From Candidatus Micrarchaeota archaeon CG1_02_55_22 (lineage in GTDB: Archaea > Micrarchaeota > Micrarchaeia > Norongarragalinales > UBA97): a DNA stretch of 42,101 nucleotides. Positions 31,395 through 36,852 of this stretch are shown piece by piece (position 1 is the stretch's first letter; every line of letters begins with the position of its first letter). The DNA lies in assembly GCA_001871595.1 (NCBI GenBank), contig MNVH01000026.1, positions 1-42,101 of the forward strand, read 5' to 3'. Below the pieces are notes generated by a model. It saw only the letters and a list, made by a program, of their open reading frames with translations, had not been told where the DNA came from and did not search any database. The translations under genes were made by a program, and so were the position numbers.

Positions 31395-31444
31395 AAGAAA
31401 AGCAGCATTCTTCGAAATAAAAAGATATTTGAGGGGGTTTGCCG

Positions 31445-32008
31445 TTAGCTTGTCTTCGTCGTCCGTGCGGCTTCTGCGAGTGGGTTTTCGAGTCGCATCT
31501 TGCTGTCAACGATTTTTTCGAGCGCGCTGATTTTGGCTTCGAGTTCACGCATGCCCTTGGTTCCATCGGAAAACTTGAGTTTCGCGTTGCATGTCGGGCA
31601 GGCAAAGTCCGCGTCCATCGCTTCCTCGAAGGTAAGCGTGGAACAGTTTTTCGCGCATTTGTAGATGACGACCTTGTCGCCCATCATCTTGGTGCGCATG
31701 CCCTCGTACTCTTTCTTAGTCATGAGCAAACGGTTTTGCAGCGCACGGCTCGCGTTGACGCGCCACGTATAAGTAAACCAACCCGACGTCATGTTCTTTT
31801 CGCGGTTGTACTCAACGATTCCGCAGTTGTGCAGTATGTTGAGTATGTTGCGTATCTCGGAGAGCTTGAGGCTCGTGTCTTTCTCAATCTTCTCGTCGGT
31901 CGCGCCGTCGCCAACCGCTTTTGCAACGCGGGCCCCGGGGTCGCCGGCGACTTCGCGGACGAACTCTTCGAGCTCCGCTTCAGAATTGATTTTCTTTTGG
32001 CGAGGCAT
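31445..32008 (-). CDS. tfe: Transcription factor E, alpha subunit (TFE)
   Basis: TFE stabilises the melted archaeal promoter complex together with TBP/TFB. The 187-residue protein has the N-terminal extended winged helix (about 8-90: SEAELEEFVREVAGD, then IRNILNILHNCGIVEYNREK and GWFTYTWRVN) and the C-terminal zinc ribbon with Cys118, Cys122, Cys137 and Cys140, then a coiled tail. An AGGAG SD stands about 10 nt before ATG 32008. The nuclease gene follows downstream after 50 nt with its own promoter. Confidence 0.95.
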   Translation of the reverse strand: MPRQKKINSEAELEEFVREVAGDPGARVAKAVGDGATDEKIEKDTSLKLSEIRNILNILHNCGIVEYNREKNMTSGWFTYTWRVNASRALQNRLLMTKKEYEGMRTKMMGDKVVIYKCAKNCSTLTFEEAMDADFACPTCNAKLKFSDGTKGMRELEAKISALEKIVDSKMRLENPLAEAARTTKTS

Positions 32009-32068
32009 TTATAGTGGACTCCTGAAAAACGCGTTCGTGTTTTCAAGCTAATTATTTGAATCTACTAT

Positions 32069-32587
32069 TTATAGGTTCCCTAGTTTTTCGACGTTTTTTC
32101 CTCTGGGTGATGGCTTGACTCGGAGTTTTGCGCCATCGAACTCGCGGTCAAGCTCTTTTCCATCGAAATATTCGTGCAAAAACACTGCGAGCGAGGAAAC
32201 TTCCGAGTGCGGTTGGTTCCCAACGCCCACATTATAGTCGCACTCTCGATAAATTTCCCACGGCACCTTCTCACCGCCGATAACTATAATGATATCGCCG
32301 GTCTTAGGCAATTTCGGGATAACTTCTACTAACGGCTCGCCGTACATCGTCAAGTGGACTCTGGTTGCCTTGCGTTTGAGCTCTGGTTTCCAAGAACGTT
32401 CGTGGCGTATGCAAAAAGAGCCGCCCCAATTTGCGGCGACGCCGGCAACGCTCTTTTCGAGCGATTGGTCGCGCTCCCCAGTGTAAACCATTTCGTCGGC
32501 GCCGAAAGCACGCGAAACAAGCGCGCAATGCGTAGTGATGCGCTTGTCGCGTGCCGCCCGGTGGTTTAACCTCAAAACAGTAATCAT
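32069..32587 (-). CDS. trm56: tRNA (cytidine(56)-2'-O)-methyltransferase
   Basis: Archaea-specific SPOUT-fold enzyme that 2'-O-methylates C56 in the T loop. The 172-residue protein begins ITVLRLNHRAARDKRITTHCALVSRAFGAD and contains WGGSFCI, GDIIIVIGGEKVPWEIY and YNVGVGNQPHSEVSSLAVFLHEYF, the trefoil-knot SAM-binding elements of the family. It lies between tfe and the divergent tRNA-Lys gene. Confidence 0.95.
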   Translation of the reverse strand: MITVLRLNHRAARDKRITTHCALVSRAFGADEMVYTGERDQSLEKSVAGVAANWGGSFCIRHERSWKPELKRKATRVHLTMYGEPLVEVIPKLPKTGDIIIVIGGEKVPWEIYRECDYNVGVGNQPHSEVSSLAVFLHEYFDGKELDREFDGAKLRVKPSPRGKNVEKLGNL

Positions 32588-32636
32588 GTCTTCACCACAA
32601 GTTTTAATTAATTGTCGGGGCCACTTTATATTCAGT

Positions 32637-32756
32637 GGGCTCGTAGCTCAGCTTGGTAGAGCGGCTGGCTCTTAACACCCCGTTTTTCTCAACCGCGTAG
32701 TCGGCGAACGAGGGGGGAAGTACAGCATGCCAGGGGTTCGAATCCCCTCGAGCCCG
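32637..32756 (+). tRNA. tRNA-Lys (CTT) with a 46-nt intron at about position 39/40
   Basis: Acceptor GGGCTCG/CGAGCCC with G73, D arm GCTC-AGCTTGGTA-GAGC, anticodon stem GCTGG with loop CTCTTAA, T arm AGGGG-TTCGAAT-CCCCT. To rebuild the 3' stem CCAGC, one C follows TTAA (32676) and CAGC resumes at 32723, so the intron is 32677-32722, between nt 39 and 40 rather than the canonical 37/38. The anticodon CTT can pair with AAG near the intron 3' end and CCCC with GGGG inside the intron, a relaxed BHB with 3 pairs in the central helix. TATA-like GTTTTAATTAATTG lies about 30 nt upstream. Confidence 0.92.
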
Positions 32757-32780
32757 CTTGATAGCTCGTTCGTTCGGGTG

Positions 32781-32806
32781 GCCGCGCCAAGGCGGTTTTT
32801 CTTGTT
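32781..32806 (+). terminator. Terminator downstream of tRNA-Lys
   Basis: GCCGC-rich hairpin (CCGCGCCAAGGCGG region) followed directly by TTTTTCTTGTT. The position 25 nt after the tRNA end suits a tRNA terminator. Confidence 0.5.
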
Positions 32807-32859
32807 ATTCTCTACTCAGTAGTACGCCAACCTTTTTATTGCGCCTTTCCCCTAATAGT

Positions 32860-32935
32860 ATTGCGGATTCTGTGAAGGTGGGTTGAACTGGTCGCGCATA
32901 CCTTCTAATTCTAGCTAAGGCGACCGGTTCATATT
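32860..32935 (+). ncRNA. Candidate structured small RNA
   Basis: A TATA-like CCTTTTTATT (32831-32840) has no gene at the right distance: the next gene (rhomboid) has its own TATA at 32961. The predicted transcript holds an 11-bp hairpin, GAACTGGTCGC (32885-32895) with GCGACCGGTTC (32920-32930), one T-G pair, and a 24-nt loop. The loop's ACCTTC (32900-32905) is complementary to GAAGGT (32874-32879) just 5' of the stem, so an H-type pseudoknot is possible. No C/D boxes, SRP or RNase P signatures are seen. Confidence 0.45.
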
Positions 32936-32960
32936 ATTGCGTATAAGCTGCGCCAAATGC

Positions 32961-32970
32961 TTTAATTATA
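32961..32970 (+). promoter_or_regulatory. TATA box that decides the rhomboid start
   Basis: TTTAATTATA lies 21-30 nt upstream of GTG 32991 without an SD between them. It supports a leaderless start at 32991 and argues against the longer frame from TTG 32937, which would contain this box. Confidence 0.6.
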
Positions 32971-32990
32971 TCCGCTCCCTACTCGAAGAC

Positions 32991-33773
32991 GTGAAACTCC
33001 CCTTCGGAACCATTACCCTTGCAATCGTCGTGATAGCGGCCTACGTCTACGCGTCGAACGGCGCGCTCTACCTATCCGACACCGCGCTCGAACAGTTATC
33101 ATTCAGTTTAGCTTCTTCGCCAGCCGCCTTGTTTACACACCAGTTCCTGCACGTGGGCCCGCTGCACTTGCTTGGAAACCTCTTGCCCTTGATAGTTTTC
33201 GGGCTACTGCTCGAAACAGTTCTCTCCAGCGTGGAAATAATAGTGATTTTTCTAACCGCCGGCATAATATCGAGCATACTATTCTCATTCACGAACCCGT
33301 TAGTCTCGCTAGTCGGGGCAAGCACGGGCGTAGCAGGACTAATGGGCGCCGCCGCCGTCGCCCGCCCCAAGCTCGCGCTCTCGCTGTTGTTGCTCACGCC
33401 TGTAATACTCTATCTGGTAATCTTTCCCTTAGCCACGGACTACACGCGGGCAAAGACCGTTGACTTAGTCTCCCAACAACAACAACTCACCGAACAGGTT
33501 GACTCACTCGTAGTCCAAACAAAGTCCAACACTTCTACGCAATTACAGGAACAGCTCGCGCAAACGCAGAGCGCGCGCCAAGACGCAACCCAGCAACGAG
33601 TGCTCGTCGAAAGCGGCAAGGAACGCGAACACTCAACACCCAGCGATTTTCTCGTGCATGTCTACGGAATACTCGTCGGCATCGCCTACGTCGCACTATT
33701 CCACCAACGTCTAGTAAAGACGGGCGCGCAAGAGTTCAAACGTCTAATCGCCTTCGCCAACCGCAAGCTCTAG
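32991..33773 (+). CDS. Rhomboid-family intramembrane protease with Gln-rich insert
   Basis: 260-residue polytopic protein. Rhomboid features: a first membrane helix, FTHQFLHVGPLHLLGN (His59 and Asn63 of the H-x3-N motif), catalytic Ser111 in GASTGVAGLMG (GAST in place of the usual GASG), and His223 in FLVHVYGILVG on the last helix. Between helices about 5 and 6 sits a hydrophilic Gln/Ser-rich segment of about 60 residues (VSQQQQLTEQVDSLVVQ onward), longer than usual. The GTG start is leaderless as described for the TATA box. Confidence 0.85.
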   Translation: MKLPFGTITLAIVVIAAYVYASNGALYLSDTALEQLSFSLASSPAALFTHQFLHVGPLHLLGNLLPLIVFGLLLETVLSSVEIIVIFLTAGIISSILFSFTNPLVSLVGASTGVAGLMGAAAVARPKLALSLLLLTPVILYLVIFPLATDYTRAKTVDLVSQQQQLTEQVDSLVVQTKSNTSTQLQEQLAQTQSARQDATQQRVLVESGKEREHSTPSDFLVHVYGILVGIAYVALFHQRLVKTGAQEFKRLIAFANRKL

Positions 33774-33818
33774 CTCCCATTCGCCTTTAATAGTTTTTCC
33801 CAGCAAAAACACTACAGC

Positions 33819-33930
33819 GCAGGGTTGGCAGAGCAGCTATGCACTCGACTGCAGACTACTAGAATTCGTGCAGTTTTTCGCCAACAAAGACAGAAATCGG
33901 GATAGAGGGGTGCAACTCCCCTACCCTGCT
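33819..33930 (+). tRNA. tRNA-Cys (GCA) with a 41-nt intron at 37/38
   Basis: Acceptor GCAGGGT/ACCCTGC with T73 (the discriminator typical of tRNA-Cys), a short D arm, anticodon stem CTCGA/TCGGG, loop CTGCAG+A and T arm AGGGG-TGCAACT-CCCCT. The intron is 33855-33895 if placed at canonical 37/38; the bulges are AG^A and AA^A, with CTG:CAG in the central helix and a C-A mismatch at its fourth position. TATA-like CCTTTAATAG lies about 30 nt upstream. The mature length is 71 nt. Confidence 0.92.
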
Positions 33931-33970
33931 CTAAAAGGCTATAAACTCTTTAGTGCATATTCTTTTCCAC

Positions 33971-34798
33971 ATGCTTTACGAACCCGAAGAGTATCGCTTC
34001 CTCCGGCACGACTTGCGCGATTCCGTCGGTTCTATCGTTGGGCTAGCGCAAGTGGGGCCCTTATCGGTAGCGCACGGCCATTTCTCTGCCAAAGCACGCG
34101 AACTCGACCGATTGATGCAGTCGGTTCACGATTCCCTTGCCTCAACTTCAGACGAACAGCACCGCCGCGTGCAAGCGCAAGCCAGACTTGCCATGACTCT
34201 TACTAACAAGTTAGTCCGCGACGTTCAAGAGCATCCGGAACTAGTGGCGCGTCCCATTCGTGCCGCGTTCCTAAACCGCGCTTCGCTAGTGTATGGGCTC
34301 TTCCAACAGCTGGCCGAGGTAGAGCCTGACGAAGTCCGCCCGCATTCTGCAATCGACTTAAAGGAACTGCTTTCGGACGAACACTCGCTCCTGCAATATC
34401 AAGGGACTCACGTAAAAAGACGGCTTTCAAGCACCCGTGTCCTCGGTGACCGCGAGCAGCTTGTGCGGCTCTTCCAAAACATCACCAACAACGCGCTAGA
34501 ACACAACGTGTGGAGAGGGAATGCCGCGCTTTCAATAACCGTGAGGGAAAACGGGCCTGACGGAGTGGTGCGCTTTACCAGCCTCAATGCCCGACCGCTC
34601 GACGAAGACTTGCTGGAAATGATGAATTCCGGTACGGCGGTAACAACCAAAACGGGCAGGGGACACGGAATCGGGTTGAGTAGCATCCGAAGAACGATAG
34701 CCGTACACAACGGCACGTTCAAAGCGTTCAACGATCGCAATCGACCAACTATAGAGGTTACTCTGCCGCGCTTCCAGCCGCCAGTACGCAAGCGTTGA
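33971..34798 (+). CDS. Soluble sensor histidine kinase-like protein
   Basis: 275 residues, no membrane segment. The phosphoacceptor-like FLRHDLRDSVGSI (His13) lies at the very N-terminus, followed by helical dimerisation segments and an HATPase_c domain: N box QNITNNALEHN (169-179) and G box GRGHGIGLSS (229-238); the DxGxG box is replaced by SLNARPLDEDLLEMMNSG. No separate sensor or receiver domain and no response regulator gene nearby. ATG 33971 is chosen because TATA-like GCTATAAAC lies about 28 nt upstream. The last 41 nt overlap the convergent ThiF-like gene. Confidence 0.82.
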   Translation: MLYEPEEYRFLRHDLRDSVGSIVGLAQVGPLSVAHGHFSAKARELDRLMQSVHDSLASTSDEQHRRVQAQARLAMTLTNKLVRDVQEHPELVARPIRAAFLNRASLVYGLFQQLAEVEPDEVRPHSAIDLKELLSDEHSLLQYQGTHVKRRLSSTRVLGDREQLVRLFQNITNNALEHNVWRGNAALSITVRENGPDGVVRFTSLNARPLDEDLLEMMNSGTAVTTKTGRGHGIGLSSIRRTIAVHNGTFKAFNDRNRPTIEVTLPRFQPPVRKR

Positions 34799-35606
34799 CT
34801 TGTCTAGCCCGTTTTGCTGTCGCCGCCCGCACGAGTATTCGGCCATCAGGCATCGCCACGAACTGCATGTTTCCAATTTTACCCGCAACCACGCCGTCCG
34901 CAAAGCGTGCGCCCAACCGCGCCGCAATGCGCCGCGTCGGTTTGAACTTGTTATAGAACTGCCATTCGTTGCTGCCGCACAAGCGGAACGCACGTTCGTA
35001 GTGTCTAACTCGCTTGCAATCCCCTTGCGGGAGCAAAACAATTCTCTCCATTCCATCGAAAACCCACAGCTTCCCCGCCAACGCCGCCGGTTGTTTAGTT
35101 AATAAAGTGAGAATTTCCTTGACTTGCTTTTGTGAAGCGCGCCGCAACGCCTCGCGAGTAACGCCTTCAACGCTGCAACTCTGCGGTGGAGGCCGCGGCG
35201 CCCAGCACTCGAAGCGCGGTCCACTCGGCAAGTGCGTCGCACACGCCGAAACGTTTCGCAACGCCGCACAGTAAACCCACGGCACACCAAGAGTGCGGCA
35301 CGCCCTGCTGATTATTGCCCGCGTCTGCCAATTGTCGGTGCAATCCGCGACTACGTTTGCATTCCTCAAAAGTTTTGCTGCGTTTTCTTCATTCAGTTCG
35401 GTAACAACTGCTTTGGCCCCGACGCGTTGCGCGAGCACGGTCGCCTTGGCGCAGCCCACGTCTCCTTCCGCGTAACCGGTTTGAAGCAAGTCGGTTTCGG
35501 CGACCGCGTCGCGGTCGATTACCGTCAGCTTTACGCCCCGTCTTGCGAGCGCCCGCGCGGTAAGGCAACCCGTCCTCCCCGCGCCGACGATTACCACTTT
35601 TTTCAC
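34758..35606 (-). CDS. ThiF/MoeB/E1-like adenylyltransferase-fold protein
   Basis: 282-residue protein with a Rossmann nucleotide site VVIVGAGRTGCLTARALARRG, the E1 signature around LTVIDRDAVAETDLLQTGY and the DCTDNWQTR motif, as in ThiF/MoeB/HesA enzymes that adenylate C-terminal glycines of ubiquitin-fold sulfur carriers. The C-terminal third (about 190-282) is divergent. Several Cys occur but the usual two CxxC zinc pairs are not evident. It is next to the suf operon and in the same genome as a JAMM protein (25531), which together suggest sulfur-carrier or SAMP chemistry; no carrier gene is in the window. Confidence 0.8.
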   Translation of the reverse strand: MKKVVIVGAGRTGCLTARALARRGVKLTVIDRDAVAETDLLQTGYAEGDVGCAKATVLAQRVGAKAVVTELNEENAAKLLRNANVVADCTDNWQTRAIISRACRTLGVPWVYCAALRNVSACATHLPSGPRFECWAPRPPPQSCSVEGVTREALRRASQKQVKEILTLLTKQPAALAGKLWVFDGMERIVLLPQGDCKRVRHYERAFRLCGSNEWQFYNKFKPTRRIAARLGARFADGVVAGKIGNMQFVAMPDGRILVRAATAKRARQVNACVLAAGSAAE

Positions 35607-35663
35607 GCTTGTTTGTTGCCTCTAAAAGCCTAAAACATACTCGCTAGAGCGTCCTGCTCCAAA

Positions 35664-35674
35664 GCCTTAAATAG
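35664..35674 (+). promoter_or_regulatory. TATA box of the padR-suf operon
   Basis: GCCTTAAATAG lies about 25-30 nt before ATG 35697 without an SD, indicating a leaderless first gene. A short GAGC/GCTC inverted repeat (35647-35659) sits just upstream and could be an operator, though with only four-base arms. Confidence 0.5.
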
Positions 35675-35696
35675 TCTTACAGGCAAAAACAGTAAT

Positions 35697-36080
35697 ATGT
35701 CAGTCAGCAGGAATATTGTTAGGGATTTAGGCTTGCTCCAGATGCAGATACTCTGGATTCTCAGCAAGCGCGAGGCCCACGGCTACTTCCTAATGGAACT
35801 CCTCTCCCGAATCAAGAACTCGCCGGTAACGCAAGGCACGTTGTACCCTGCGTTATCAAAGCTCGAACGCCAACGCCTCGTCGCCTTTCGTAAGGAAGGC
35901 ACTCGCGGCAAGAAGCTATTCCACTTAACCGCAAAAGGAAAGGCGATTGCCGACGAAACATGCCGTGAATTCATTTCCACTTATCAGGGCATATTCTACG
36001 ATTTCACGTGTTCCTCATGCAAGGGCCACAGCCACGCCCCTATCCGCCCAATAATTATCGAAAAACAATCGCTCAAATAA
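35697..36080 (+). CDS. PadR-family regulator with C-terminal Cys/His motif
   Basis: 127-residue winged-helix protein. The PadR consensus is clear: [26 protein letters not shown], then [40 protein letters not shown]. Instead of the usual long coiled dimerisation helix it ends with CSSCKGHSH: Cys105, Cys108, His111 and His113 are spaced like a metal or Fe-S site, with Cys89 as an extra candidate. sufC starts 7 nt downstream, so it is the first gene of the suf operon and probably its sensor-regulator; that role is inferred. Confidence 0.85.
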   Translation: MSVSRNIVRDLGLLQMQILWILSKREAHGYFLMELLSRIKNSPVTQGTLYPALSKLERQRLVAFRKEGTRGKKLFHLTAKGKAIADETCREFISTYQGIFYDFTCSSCKGHSHAPIRPIIIEKQSLK

Positions 36081-36087
36081 GCGCGTC

Positions 36088-36852
36088 GTGTCTAAAATGA
36101 TTAAAGAACTAGCAATTAAGGGACTCCACGCCAGCGTGGCTGGAAAAAGCATCCTCAAAGGCGTTGATCTAGTAGTACGCCGGGGAGAAATCCACGCGCT
36201 AATGGGGCCCAACGGAAGCGGCAAGAGCACACTCTCGAGCGTCATCATGGGCAACCCAGGTTACACCGTCGATGAGGGCGACATTCTCGCCGACGGGAAA
36301 AGCATTCTCAGTCTCGAACCCGAGGAGCGCGCCAAGCTGGGTTTGTTCTTGAGCTTCCAGTACCCACTAGAGGTTCCGGGCGTCACAGTCTCAAACTTCC
36401 TGCGTACGGCTTACGGCCACTTGCACGAACCCATTTCGCCCGTCAAATTTGCCGGACTCCTCAAGAAAGAGCTTTCCGCTTTGCACATGAAGGCCGACGT
36501 TGCTGACCGTTATTTGAACGACGGTTTCTCGGGCGGAGAGAAAAAGAGGGCGGAAATGCTGCAAATGGCTCTACTAAAGCCGTCGATTGCCATACTCGAC
36601 GAGACCGACTCCGGCCTGGACGTCGACGCCCTCAAAATCGTCTCAGAATCCGCCAATCGCCTCGCCAAGGAGAGCGGCACCGGCATCCTGCTCATCACCC
36701 ACTACCAGCGTATACTCAAGTACGTCAAGCCAGACCGCGTCCACGTATTCGTCAACGGCCGCATTGTCAATAGCGGCGGGCCCGAACTCGCCGAAAAACT
36801 CGAGTCCCGCGGTTATGCCGAGTACTCATCAAAACTAGGGCTGGTGGAATAA
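36088..36852 (+). CDS. sufC: Fe-S assembly ATPase SufC
   Basis: ABC-type ATPase of the SufBCD scaffold. The 254 residues show Walker [10 protein letters not shown] (40-48), the SufC-typical [13 protein letters not shown] loop, signature FSGGEKKR (147-154) and Walker [12 protein letters not shown] (168-178), ending with the SRGYAE region characteristic of SufC. The start is GTG 36088 or ATG 36097. sufB begins immediately after the stop. Confidence 0.97.
   Translation: MSKMIKELAIKGLHASVAGKSILKGVDLVVRRGEIHALMGPNGSGKSTLSSVIMGNPGYTVDEGDILADGKSILSLEPEERAKLGLFLSFQYPLEVPGVTVSNFLRTAYGHLHEPISPVKFAGLLKKELSALHMKADVADRYLNDGFSGGEKKRAEMLQMALLKPSIAILDETDSGLDVDALKIVSESANRLAKESGTGILLITHYQRILKYVKPDRVHVFVNGRIVNSGGPELAEKLESRGYAEYSSKLGLVE

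Noticed and set aside
31439-32014. 191-codon plus-strand frame opposite tfe
   Set aside because: The minus strand is a complete TFE with zinc ribbon; the plus frame has no recognisable pattern.
32860-32935. Possibility that the hairpin region is a fourth tRNA
   Set aside because: No acceptor or T arm can be paired; only the long stem and loop complement are seen.
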